Assembly: GCA_014529385.2 (NCBI GenBank) | Contig: CM043945.1 | Location: 97,814,612 to 97,878,611, forward strand | Direction of reading: 5' to 3' | Length of the DNA stretch: 64,000 nt | Source of the DNA: Adiantum capillus-veneris | Taxonomy: Eukaryota; Streptophyta; Polypodiopsida; Polypodiales; Pteridaceae | Shown here: one piece after another, positions 25,028 to 36,970 of the stretch | Position numbering within the stretch: position 1 is the stretch's first letter | How the letters are laid out: each line of letters starts with the position of its first letter | Position numbers and translations under genes: made by a program | Notes under the pieces: generated by a model | What the model was told of the DNA's origin: nothing | The model's input: only the letters and a program-made list of their open reading frames with translations | Databases searched by the model: none

Positions 25028-26790
25028 GTCGTTCACTCCCCTTTCATTTCAAGACACTACTAACAAACCAAACCGATATCATCTAAATGTTGATTTGGAT
25101 TAAGAATATGCATTTGTAAGTGGCATATCTAATCTCAATGCTGCAGATCAACTACGGAGCATTGTGTGCAAAGCAATAAATTTATACATTGATGGTCGTA
25201 TTTACCCAAGAAATCCTCTAGCCAATGAATCACCACCCTTTTGAAATGTCACTAAGCTATTTCATTTTGTAGGTGATGGAAAAGAAGGCCTATTTGGCTA
25301 TTTCAGGAGGTTGTATTCTATGTTCTTTGATGATTTGGAAGCAATAAATCAACTCTTTGTTGTGTACTCTTCACTACAAGAGAATTATATCAAGAACATT
25401 CAACAAGTCCAAAAAGAAGCCAATGAGAACACCAAGTAGCTCAGCAAAGAAATGGTGAAGCTCAAACAGAAATTAGGCCATCAAAAACAAGAGTTTTATC
25501 TAATAGATAATAAGCACACTTATTATCTCCTGCTATCTAGAGAGCTCATTTTTTATATTTTTTGGTTGTCAAGGTTAGTAGATCTATCATACAAATACCC
25601 TAAAAAATTTGGAGTCATTTGGATATTGTTTACTACTAGAAATTGGGTTTTTTTTTAAAATTGAAGGTTTCACAATAGTCCTTTGGCTACTTTTGCAAAT
25701 TTGAAGCTGACAATTTTGACAAGGAGTCCTTGTATATACTTGTAGATAAATAGATTGACTTGTATACTATTGATTGTACAAAAGTGATCGAGATCAAGCT
25801 TGAGTTGATAGCCGGTATGATTAGAATTGGGTGAAAAAGGTCAAAACCCACCACAAACTAAGAAACAATAGGTGACATTAGGACTAGAAGAGGGCCAAAT
25901 GTGTCACCATTACCAAGAAACTAGTTCAGGGGCCTAGACGCACGACCACCAACTAGAAGGGAAAGTGTTGAGAATACTCGTAGAGTCAGAATAGCTGATT
26001 GTTAGAAAAGGGTCAAAAAATACAATAAATATGGGGATCCATATGACCGCCTAACAAGATTCATGCAAGTGCTGAGAGTAGAAATAATACTAGACTTCCA
26101 TACTCAATTCAAGGGGATGGGATGACCCTAGAAGGTAAGTCTTTGACATGGTTTTAGACCATATCTCTTGGATCTATTACAGATCTTTCAACATTGGCAA
26201 AATACTTGTTGCTACTTCTTCAAAGATGGGAATCAAACAAAGTAGAGTAGCATAAATCTATAGCTTCAAACAAAAACAAGGAGAGTCTGTGAGGGACTAT
26301 GTATGTATAATGATATAATACATCGACAAATCTCTGGAGTTGGAAATTCATCCTAAGGAGAGGCTTGTCTCATTGTTCTTAAAATACATACTCAACAAAG
26401 AATTGCATGTTGAGAAGTATGTAGAGGATCCAGTGAGAGGGCTAGGAGAAGGTCCACCACAAGGACAATCCATGGGACAAGCAAGGCCATCTAAGTGGTG
26501 TGCCATTGAAGGAAAATGGATGAGCCATGAGACCAATGTGTGCTATTATTGACCAAAATACAATGGAAATTTTCAATATGTGCCGATGAAACAGCATGGT
26601 CAACTTATGTATAGGTATCCACCTAACATAGGACAAATGCAAAAACCATCCATGGCTATGGAGAGACAACGGATACTGCTGGGTCAACATCCACCCCACA
26701 ATGATGTGACAATCAAGTACATACATCTTGAGGGACAAGTGGAAGATCAAATCCATAGTACCTGTCACATTGGAAGGGGAAACACACCCA
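25028..26790 (+). pseudogene. Old gypsy-type gag, 5' part (host of nested insertions)
   Basis: A decayed gag frame starts at an ATG at 25028 (MSFTPLSFQDTTNKP) and runs on with several stops and frame changes. Recognisable parts are a short coiled-coil-like stretch (QQVQKEANENTK, 25400-25440), the capsid core (YDRLTRFMQVLRVE, then TLEGKSLTWF, near 26045-26155), KESVRDYV near 26280, and PSKWCAIEGKWMSHETNVCYY-like sequence at 26490-26550. The same order appears in the gag at 40835-39138 (CEIERKWTNHTGEECYY there), so the two are one family. The frame stops at about 26790, where another LTR element is inserted, and resumes at 30176. Confidence 0.7.
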
Positions 26791-27676
26791 ACAACACATA
26801 CACACCCCTCTCTATAGATCAAGTGGAATCACACCCTCTCAAAAAACCACGTTGAACTACCAAAATTCACTCCAGCCACTCATCTAGACACACCTAGGTA
26901 CACACTCACACACAAAAGCACAGCTTATTGCATTCCAATCATCATACTTTCTTCTTGATTCTCAACCACACAAATAACACATCTCTCTCACTCTCTCTTT
27001 GCACACAAACCAATTGGCTCTGAGGGCTCACACACAGCCTACACACATTGACACCATGAGAGAAGAGAAGAGAAGAAGGGACAGGGGAGATGACACCAGA
27101 GACAATGCAATCAAATCTTGTTTTTTTTCCAAGTGATTGGCTATGGTGGATCATATAGAAAAAAACTCTCTCAAAGCTCTCTCTCCGTCTCTATCTTGTA
27201 TGTAGCCTCTAAAAATAGCAGCTTACAAAATTTGAGATATTTTGCAAATGGTGAAGGATTAGCCTACGTGCGTGAGATGCAAAAATGTCCGGAATGGCCT
27301 TTTCCTTCTCTTTAGCCATTTTTATTTTTTTTATTTTTTTACAAAAAATAAGTTTTGCAAAAAATTTACCGAATGGGATTTTTTGGCCCTCCTCATGCAG
27401 TCAAGTTAAGTCACTCACCCACTTTCTTTTTCCACCACTTACCATATGGCCTTCACGTCCCAACTTGCCTTGCAAGTTCTAAGAGGCTTTTCACATGGAA
27501 AACCGTTTCTTTAAAGCATACAATCCCTACCTTGGTCTACATAGCCTCATAAGTCATACGCATCACAAACTCTTTTGTCTGCACTGTGTCTCCATACATG
27601 CTTTGACATTTTGGCACGCCTCACACATTTGTAAGAACTATTGACACTACTTTCCATGCTTTCTAGCATCAATCTT
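26771..27676 (-). repeat. LTR (left copy) of the non-autonomous element
   Basis: Shares with 29258-30175, in order: CTCTCTATAG, CATCTAGACACACCTAGG, TAGCTTATTGCATTCCAATCA-like sequence, the GAAGAGAAGAAGGGA purine stretch, GGCTATGGTGGA, and CATACATGCTTTGACAT. Moderate divergence with indels indicates an old insertion. Confidence 0.65.
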
Positions 27677-28006
27677 CTCATTTCCTAGCCCCTTGTTGGG
27701 AATAAATGCTCAACCACAAGCATGCTTATTTAACTTGGAAATTGCAAAACTAGAGAACAATGTGAGCAAACATAAAACATTCAACTACATGTAGAAAGTC
27801 TTATTTCTGCTTCTTGCCGCCTCTTCTGGAGCGGGTTGCCCAACCCCCTTGTATAGCCAAACCACCTGAATCAAACACGTGGAATTGAGCTCATCCATAC
27901 ATCTATATCAACCTCCAATAGCACTGCACCCAAGCACGTAGCCAACCATGCATACAAAATGCTCATAGCATACTTTCACCACTCCAAGAATCCTCCATTA
28001 TCCAAC

Positions 28007-29250
28007 CTACTCCAAACAAAACACCATAGTGCACATTATCCTACACCATATACATAGTTGGCCCTCCCTCCCAACCATGTAAATTAGATTTCTTAAATAG
28101 AACCCTATAGTTGACAGATGATCCATTCCACAGCTGCACTCACAAGCATACCCTTCAACCATGAAGCACATACCTCTTTTGAATTCTTGGACAAGGCCAC
28201 AACTTGCGATTCTCCTCCATGAACCATAGAACACACTTGCGGCAATGAAAGCTCTTCTACCATAGGTTCCTCTACCACCATCAGTTTCTGATTTGTCTCC
28301 ATGCTTGCAGCACCCTCAATCCTAGCATCATCAAGCCCTTCCACACCAAATGGTCCATAAGGGTCAATTAGCACCTCTTGTGTACCGACTCTATCATCCT
28401 GTTCTTCAAGCACCTATTCTACTACAGCGTCCTTATACAAGAAATAAAGTAAATCCATACTGCATTACCCTGGAGCATAGCATCAGCAGAATCTTCCTCT
28501 GCATAAAAGCATGTAGACTCATTGTGCCTCGCTTCATCACTTATTTTCACCACAATCAAACATGGGTCCACTTCACCATAGCCTAAGGTACCACCTATAC
28601 CTACATGTATTCATATATAGGCTTGGATATTTACTCTCAGTCTATGCCTAGCATATCTACTTGCACTTTGCCTTGCTCTTCATGCATATTTACTGCATCT
28701 TTACCAACATGCAAGAGATTGAACTTATCATACCTCGAGTGGGAACAATCACTTTCCCAGGTTGTATCTACATCTAGAAAAAAGTTATAACACGTTTCCA
28801 CCTCCTCTTTTGTCTGGAGATCTAGGATTTCCTCTATCTCCACCGCTTCAACATTGTCTCCAAACCTCACTCTCTGATCTCTAGCTCAAACCAATAAAAT
28901 TTTTCTGACCATACCTGAGCATGACCGTACATCCTCCGTCTCCTTTGGAGCCAATTGCACTTCTTACAAAACTGGAACCTCGTTAATCAATATCTTGGGC
29001 ATATGAGAAACTCTATCTCTTTGCAACCAAAGAACCCTTGGCTCCTCTTGCACAGGTAGATTCTTTTCTTTGCCTTTCCTTCCACCACATCAACTTGCTT
29101 TGGCACCACCGTATTTGAAAAACCCTACCTCGCTTGACACTTCTTCAAAATCTTTTTGGTCCGGCCTCTTGCATAAGCCACTACTTCCACGGACGTCTTT
29201 GGCCCATCCGCTTCCACTTTATCTTGAACTTCCTCATGCAGATAATCCAT
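28007..29250 (-). pseudogene. Decayed internal frame of the non-autonomous element
   Basis: Minus-strand protein-like blocks in order: 29250-29125 (ATG start, MDYLHEEVQDKVEADGPK), 28870-28637 (VETCYNFFLDVDTTWESD and NLLHVGKDAVNMHEEQG) and 28413-28105 (acidic, with EEPMVEELSLPQV). Stops and frame changes separate them. I recognise no domain. Composition is acidic and hydrophilic. It starts just inside the 5' LTR, as an element-encoded protein would. Confidence 0.4.
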
Positions 29251-29257
29251 ATACTAG

Positions 29258-30175
29258 ATGGAAAGGAGGAAAGGGGAAACACATCCGATGAGACACACAC
29301 ACACACACCTCTCTATAGCTCAAGTTGAATCTCAACACCTTGGTCCTCTCTAAAAACCACATCAAACAACCAAAAATCACTCCAATCACTCGTCTAGACA
29401 CACCTAGGCACACAATCACTCCAATCACTCATCTAGACACACCTAGGCACACAATCACACATAAAAGCATAGCTTATTGCATTCCAATCATCGTAATTGC
29501 TTCTTGATTCTCAACCACACACATAACACCTCTCTCTTTGCACACACACCAATTGGCTACACACTAACACCATTGCACAAGAGAAGAGAAGACAAGAGAA
29601 GAAGGGATAGAGGAGATGCCACCATAGACAACGCAATCAAAGTTTTCTTCTTTCCCAAGTAATTGGCTATGGTGGAGCACATAGAAAAAAGCTCTCTCAG
29701 AGCTCTCTCTCCTTCTCTATTCTCTTTGCAACCTCTAAAAATAATAAATTAAAAAATTTGAGAAATCTTTCAAACGGTGCAGAATTAACCTACGTGTGTG
29801 AGACAAAAAAAAAATATCAGAACGACCTTTTCCTTCTCTAGGGCAACCAATTTTTACAAAAACGAGTTTTTCAAGAAAATATACAAAATGGGACTTTTCA
29901 ACCCTCCTCACGTAGTCAAGTTAAGTCACTCACCCACTTTCTTTTTCCACCACTAACCACATGGCCTTCACTTCCCAACTTGCCTTGCATGGACTAAGAG
30001 GATTTGCATGGAAAACAATTTTTTAAAGTATCCAATCCCTACCTTGGTCCACCTAGCCGCATAAGTTTTACACATCACAAAATCTTTTGTCTGCATTGGG
30101 TCTTTATACATGCTTTGACATCCTGGCACAAGCACCCTTGGCATTGCTTTCCACTCTTTCTGGCATTGAACTTCT
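29258..30175 (-). repeat. LTR (right copy) of the non-autonomous element
   Basis: Partner of 26771-27676. It has an internal duplication of the phrase CACTCNTCTAGACACACCTAGGCACACAATCAC (two near-identical copies at about 29393-29455) that the left copy lacks. Confidence 0.65.
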
Positions 30176-30759
30176 TTGGATGCACCAACATCCTACAATG
30201 AGGCTAGTTCATTGAATATGATAGCTGAGGAAGAACAGTATAGTGAACCACAAACTACCATGATGAAACCAATCTATCAAACACCTCTAGAGACAACACC
30301 TATTTACTTCATAGCAAACCAAAGATCTAGGTCACCCATGGTGAAACAAATGCCAAAGACAAGAGTGAAAACTTGCCCTAATTGTCGATGTGTTGATGAT
30401 CATTGAAAGAATGATTGTCTAGAACTTGATAGAAATGCTATGCCAATTGAGTCTTACAACATGTAATGTGGATGAAAAGGTGGGTACTAACCTAAGGATT
30501 TTTCTAGGAATCCTATAAATAAAGGAAAAATGGTCATAGACATAGCTTACGTCATGTTGGTTAGCTCCTTAGATAGTGAACCTATGGTTCCAGCCAAGTT
30601 AGTGACAAGGGCACATGCAAAGAAAAACAAACAAATAGTGCTTGTGATTTTGATGGCAATAAGAAGTCTTTTACAGACTCCAAACGAGAGAGACAAGTAT
30701 GCTATATGGGCTTATTAGGCATCAAAAATGAAGGAAAATTGAAAGGAAAGCCCATAAGT
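30176..30759 (+). pseudogene. Old gypsy-type gag, middle part with zinc knuckle
   Basis: Continuation of the gag at 25028. The frame at 30176-30406 ends in CPNCRCVDDH, an in-frame TGA, then KNDC, so it holds a broken Cys-Cys-His-Cys knuckle of the spacing C-x2-C-x5-H-x4-C. The next frame (30530-30718) carries KLVTRAHAKKNKQ, matching VVTRAQAQKK in the related element at about 39000. Coding similarity fades at about 30720, just before the outer LTR element inserted at 30765. Confidence 0.65.
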
Positions 30760-30764
30760 TGTTT
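30760..30764. repeat. Target-site duplication TGTTT (left)
   Basis: TGTTT directly before the outer element, repeated exactly at 50375-50379 after it. Confidence 0.85.
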
Positions 30765-31467
30765 TGCTAGGGGAAATCATAGCATAGCCTAATCAACCCA
30801 AGAACCACAAAATTATAAATCTTAGGATCGGCAACCCAGCTAGGGCATGGAAGCACGAGCATTGGATGGATGAAATGAGAAGATTCAAGAGTATGTTCAT
30901 CCAATGCAATAGAGATTGGTCATTAATCACTAACTCTAATCACATCATTAATCCAACATCACCTACACACATTAAGCCCACCGAAATTCGACTTACCATA
31001 GAGTAGAATCTCTAAGGACACTCTTGATAAGCACACACTAATTGCATTGGTGTTGGCCTCTTCAATCACTACATGCCAATCAAGGCACTTCATCAAAAGC
31101 TACACACACAAGGAGAGTGGTGCTAGAGTTTCATAAAACCCGTCCACACACATGCAAACAATAGGACACATACACTAATTACAAGATTAAGAACCAACTT
31201 AATCAACCTAATTAGAGATGTTAAATATTGCAAATCAAATGCTCATAGAAGAATAGGAGTGGTTAATAAGTAAGAAGTCATCATACACACTCAAATCTAG
31301 AATAATGAGAAAGATGAAACTACTTCATGACTTAATGGAATATAGAAGAAGTAGACTAATGAAGAAAGTAGAGATGAGATTAATAATGCTTCTCTAATTA
31401 CAATGGATTAGTACTAGCCATTTAAGCATGGGCATTAAGCTCAAGGCTAGGCCATCCATAGAGTGAA

Positions 31468-31511
<44 letters not shown>

Positions 31512-31768
31512 AGCTTTCAAAAGTGGATCCTCAAGAGTGGATACTCAAGAATGAAACCTCCTTGTATAAAGGCTTCCTTATAAAGTCTTTCACCACACTC
31601 CCTTCTACTATGGATTTAAGTTTGAGCCCTCTAGCTAGCATATATAAATTTGGAACTCCCAATGAGCCCAAGACCTTATACAAAGTGAGTATGAAATATT
31701 GTGCACATCCATAGCACATCTCCCGCTAGATGCATAATCGGTGTAGCATGTTTTAGACACTTCTAACA
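30765..31768 (-). repeat. 3' LTR of the outer element
   Basis: 1004 bases, plus-strand ends TGCTAG...TCTAACA. It is 31 bases longer than the partner LTR, mostly because of a (GA)n expansion at 31471-31500. Confidence 0.85.
31471..31500 (+). repeat. (GA)n expansion inside one LTR
   Basis: GA tract present in this LTR only. The partner reads CTCAATAAAGAGAGCTC at the matching place (about 50105-50123), so the tract grew after insertion. Confidence 0.9.
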
Positions 31769-31780
31769 TTCCCCCTTCCT
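31769..31780 (-). promoter_or_regulatory. Polypurine tract of the outer element
   Basis: Reads AGGAAGGGGGAA on the minus strand, directly before the 3' LTR start TGTTAG. It primes plus-strand DNA synthesis in LTR elements. Confidence 0.85.
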
Positions 31781-32834
31781 AATTTGGTGCATGTCCTCGT
31801 GTGCCAGTGAAGAAAAACAAAGTGGCATGATAGAAAGCAAGTCCATGGAAGAAATAGTGAGCTACAAAACATAAAACAAGTAATGAGTATCAAAGGCCAA
31901 CAAGGGTGAATAAAACATGAAGTAAAATGAACAATCATGAAAAGTGATTTTTTTGCCTTTAAAAGATGGGTACATCATAGTCAAAAAATAAACAACATAG
32001 AGCAAAAAAACACCTAACTATCATGAAGATTAAACCACTTGAAATTGTAATTGTATGCATGAAACACAAGCAATCAATTAAGACCCTAGGCTAATGCAAG
32101 TTCATAAACCTACTAGCCCAAAAACTATGTGACCAATATTAATAAGCATCCAAGTCCATCATGTCTACGGGCTATAAAAAGGCTCATAATCTATTAGTAC
32201 ATTGTCCCAGCTTTTTTGAAGCTCGTGGAAGTTTGTTTTTTTCATTCATAGAAAAAAATAAAGCACAATACAAGGCTACCACCCCAAGCAAAGTCTAGGT
32301 ACGACTCTCGGCTCCTTGAACCCTCAAGAAGGTATTCCAAAAGCATGCTAGCCTACCAAGGCAATGGCTAACCCCTATCAGCTCAGGGCATTGGTTTAGG
32401 GTCTTAACCAAGTGAGCCAAGGTGATTCCCCTTGCGTGCCAAGTGCCAATAAGGCGCTAGGTCTCACATGGAAATAACATAACATAGAATTTTTCTTTTT
32501 CATGTGTCTAGTAGCAATTCTACTTTTTCTTGACACTTTTTTGCTTTGTTGATTCTTTTTTTTAGCACTTTCTTATTTCTTCCATCATGAGAGTATTTAT
32601 GGCAATTGGACTAAAGGACTAAAAAACCTAATCATAGTCCTAGGTCATGTTAAAAACAAGTGGAGTATTAAGATTATCACTAAGAGTCTAGGACTAATGA
32701 GAAATGAACCTACGTTAACCTAAGGTCAACGCCAATTACCTATGATTAACACACATAAATCATAATTTTTTGATGAGTTAATATTCACAAAGAAAAGTGT
32801 TGAAACTTTAGTATGCCTAGCTTTTGAAAAATGA
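31781..32834 (-). other. Interior of the outer element, 3' side, no gene
   Basis: AT-rich, no frame with coding resemblance. The nested element begins at 32840. Confidence 0.5.
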
Positions 32835-32839
32835 AAGAA
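32835..32839. repeat. Target-site duplication AAGAA (left)
   Basis: AAGAA directly before the nested element, repeated at 44181-44185 directly after it. Confidence 0.9.
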
Positions 32840-33797
32840 TGTTGGACGGAAGCGACTCACACACCCATGAAGTGTATGCAAACACTACCTAGATCAACAT
32901 AATGTCAATCGAGGACACAGATGACACGATAGGCACACGGAGGAAATCTCTTTAGCTTGTCAGGCTGAGACCATCCTACACATACAACACTCTGGAAGGC
33001 CAACTAAACCACAATCAAGAACCTCACTACCCTCAACTACACCACCTAGCCACATACACACATATGGAAGGTAACTCACCTAATCATGCCAGATTCGTAC
33101 GAAACTTAAGGAACACCATCCCCTCACTAGGATACACCTGTCCCTACACTTCTACACTCAAAACCCTCACTCTAAACCCATCTGTGGAAAACGCGTAGGA
33201 TGACAGAGTAGAATTTTGAAAGTGCCCAAAACTGAAATTTATGAGTACCAATGCGTAGCTTATGTCGCCACGATTCTATAGACTACTAGCACGCAGAAAA
33301 CAGACATCGTTTGATACACTTACGGCCACAAATAGCTCGTAGATGTGTCGACGTGTGCGCTTCGTCTCACGTGGAATGCTTGGCGTTGTCGCGTAGCTCT
33401 CCTCGAGCCTACAAAAATGGTGCAGTCGGATCTCCAATGTGTTGAGCGAGCCAGGCGTAGCGAGAGGATGAAGCTCACGCTCACTCTCTTTCTCTCTCAC
33501 ACACAGTAGACGGCAGCGCTTAGTTTTGATTATGATTAAAAGTCTTTTTACAAAATGACCTAGGTACCTTATATACTAAGGCTACCTTAGGTTTAACCAA
33601 AAAATGGTGTTGAAAGGGTCAAATGGCTTTGTATTTACAATCTGGAAGTGCCATTGCACCCCGGCTTCTGAAACTAGAATAACTACTCATTACAAATGAC
33701 GTTTATAGCCATAATCCACAGCATTTCATAACTCGCAAAAGATAAGACTTTGGTACGAAATTTGAGTTATGTTGTGTTGTTGACCCAGCTTTCAACA
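32840..33797 (-). repeat. 3' LTR of the nested gypsy element
   Basis: 958 bases, plus-strand ends TGTTGGACGG...TTTCAACA. It contains AACGCGTAGGATGAC at about 33189-33203, which resembles half of the leader palindrome. Confidence 0.95.
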
Positions 33798-33809
33798 TTC
33801 CCCCCTTCC
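33798..33809 (-). promoter_or_regulatory. Polypurine tract of the nested element
   Basis: Reads GGAAGGGGGGAA on the minus strand, directly before the 3' LTR. Confidence 0.9.
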
Positions 33810-33871
33810 GTGTTCATGTCGTCCCCGACATGACCTGATTGTCGATGGCGATGTGGTCTTTGCTGTCGTTT

Positions 33872-34400
<529 letters not shown>

Positions 34401-35950
34401 TTGCGATCCTCTGATTACCCTTATGTCTGCTCTTCTTCATTGGGGACTTCTTTGTTCCTGTGCAATCATGTTGTTAGTGTTGTCTGCAGCTTTGTCATTG
34501 TAGGCCATTCTTCGACTCGCCATTGAGGAGAAGTATGCTATGATCTGAAATTGGTGCTCCAATTCATTTGTCAATTGATTTGAGTAGCATTTCCTTATTG
34601 TTGATATGGAAGGAATATGTACAAGAGGATGGTGATAGGTGTCTTTAGATTAGGGTCTAAAACCTGGATGACCAAAGGAAAAAAACCCGGTGGGAAAAAA
34701 AATGCCTTTGGTATACGCTCTTATTGGAGTCGAGCAGTTGAACGTGAAGTACATTTTCATGAAAGGTGAGTGCTTGGGTGAAACACGGAAAGAGTGCCTG
34801 ATGCAAGTGCCAATTATGGGACACTCTATATGCATATGAGAAATTTGTCAACAAAAGCATGCAATGTGAAAGAAGGAGATGATGGGTGTTTCGAGGAATA
34901 AATGTAGCACATGTGACATCGAAAGATGTCTCAATAGCTTCCACCTTTCCACGAAGGGTTTTCAATGTAGAAGTTTCTCCACTCGTATCTCACTGTGCTC
35001 AGTATGTGAGTGTCTTTTGGAACTTCTCCTTCACTTCACCATACTTAAGTACTTAGACTTCGACTCTTTTTCTCACCTATACCAGCATGAGCGACACAAC
35101 GTAAATATGCTCAACTCTTCCAGCTTGAGCAGTACCTACAATAGCTAAGACGCTTAGACCACAGAGAATATTACTTGAAGCTTTGGTACTAACACCTCAC
35201 TCATTTTGTGGCTTAGATACTCGACTCTGACTTTTATGACTTGTCGATTGCATGTTGACACTGCTTTGTGACAAGTTCTTCGGCTGTTGTAGTGGCTGTT
35301 GAGACATACTTCATGAAGTTTCATCGTTTCCCTGTACCTTCTTCTCTTTGTAGTGCTCAGGCCTCTCGTCAGTCTTTTCTTCATGTGGATTATGGATTTT
35401 TTTTTATTTTTTTCTTAATAATCAACAAAGAAAATCTTTAAAAAAAACTTAACAAAAGAAAAATCATTCAAATAGAAATCTAAATGCTATGTACACTATA
35501 CACATGTCCCTAGGGGCTCATATATGGATTTTGTCCCCATACTCATCTGTAACACTACTATGAGGGCATATACTCTAAATTTTGTCAAAATTTTATCACA
35601 ATAAAATGCAAAAATTCAATGCATCTCACAAAACATTGCCCTCTAATAGTCATAATATTAGGTCCGCAATCAGAATGCCTCCCCCGTTCTTAATTGGAGT
35701 CATCCTTTACGACAGGGTATCGCTAAGGGTATGTGTTGTGCTTGGGCAATTAAAGTTGTGCCTATGCAGGCCTTGTAATGTAGCCCAATTATGCATACAC
35801 AGTCAATGCATGGAAAAGATTTATAATGTGCATGATGTGGGTATAAGCAATTTTCTTATTGGCATTTGTTGGCGAGGCTTCCTATTCTAAGCAATGTAAT
35901 TGTCTTTGAAGCTCCTGTATCGTTGCGTGATTGAAGTGACTTGCTCTCTT
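34401..35950 (-). other. Unassigned interior of the nested element
   Basis: No reverse-transcriptase, integrase or host-gene match recognised on either strand. Short frames exist at 34965-34657 and 35384-35154. At 34671-34712 the motif CCAAAGG ... GTGGGAAAAA ... CCTTTGG forms a small inverted repeat, also found in variant form at 44463-44500. Other captured fragments may be hidden here. Confidence 0.4.
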
Positions 35951-36970
35951 CTAACTGTAATGTAATCGTAGGAAGAATTGTAATAATTCAAGCGACGATG
36001 CACTGACAGCAGTTTTGTTGTTCTTCTTTGGGACCCATTTCTTTGCGATTATTGGCTGTTTTGTTGCTGGCTCTCGTTTGGGAACCCATACTTGCCTGTG
36101 CTTCATTTGTGTTTGAAGAGACTTCTTTGGGATCCACCTTTTTGTTGTGTGAGTCGACAGTGGTCTTTGCTTCAGCCCTTGTACGCTTGGTTGGGGATGG
36201 GATTTAGGCTTTGAAAGTTGATATTGTGGTTGTTTTGGAATCCAAATGAATTCCTGACTTTTTTGTGCTTGAATCGACTTCTTTGGAGCCCAAACCTGAG
36301 TTGTGAAAGCTTGCAACTTTGTGATATTCTTACCCGTTCGTGCACGCTTTCCTTGTTTTTGTTTTGGTGTTGGATCTTGTGATTTGTCATTAGAGATCTT
36401 TGTCTTCTTGATCCATATCTGCTTTTGGCCGATCTGGCTTTTTGATATCCAGATTTGTCGAGCTTTTTGGCTTTGACTTGTTGTCCTGTTCTTTTGACCT
36501 GTCATTATTTTTGTTGAAGGGGTTGGTGATAGTGATGGCCTGAGTTGATGATAGGGGATGTTGTAAGATTCATCACTATCACTACTATCCTCAGCAAGGT
36601 TGACTTCTTGTACTTTCCCTTGTTTTTTTGGCTGGTAGTGGAAAGTTACAGTCTGTTTGCTCATGGGTGGTAGTTTCTTGGAGGACTTTTCTAGCCCCTT
36701 GATTAGAGCATTGTTAGCTCGTTGCTCTGGTCGTATTCCTCCTAGCTGAGTCTTTGCATCCATATTAGGAGCCATGTATGAGGGTGCTTGTGGTGGCTGT
36801 GTCTTCACCGAGGACTTTGGAATCCACTTTTGATGCACTTTATTCATGTAGCGATGACATTGATTCCCGGGTCGTTGATCTTCTTGAAGCTCGAAGTGTT
36901 CTACAGAGTCATAGAACTCGTCGTCTTCTTCATCTTTTGATTCTCCACACTTCTTTGTTTGCTCCTTATG
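35951..36970 (-). pseudogene. W-[IV]-P-K repeat frame of the nested element
   Basis: About 340 codons in the same frame as the protease, separated from it only by a TGA at 36971-36973. An acidic start (GESKDEEDDEFYDSVEHF) leads to a Lys/Gln/Ser-rich, very basic region with about eight spaced copies of a Trp motif: WIPKSS, WISKSQ, IWIKKTK, VWAPKKS, IWIPKQP, RWIPKKS, VWVPKRE, KWVPKKN. No enzyme motif is seen. The likely role is RNA or DNA binding or scaffolding, by composition only. It occupies the place where reverse transcriptase would be expected. ATG 36847 is the first Met, but translation may come from the protease frame. Confidence 0.6.

Larger units (their letters stand above)
26771..30175 (-). 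mobile_element. Non-autonomous LTR retrotransposon inserted in the old gag
   Basis: Two direct repeats of about 900 bases (26771-27676 and 29258-30175) flank a 1.6-kb interior. The flanking gag sequence resumes on the far side, so this is an insertion. The interior has no reverse transcriptase, RNase H or integrase; only a decayed Glu/Lys-rich minus-strand frame is seen. It therefore resembles a LARD-type or similar non-autonomous element. Orientation is taken from that frame. Exact ends and target duplication could not be fixed because the LTR edges have diverged. Confidence 0.65.

Noticed and set aside
34657-34965. Minus-strand frame next to the helicase fragment
   Set aside because: I could not align it to helicase or to any retroelement domain, so I left it as unassigned.
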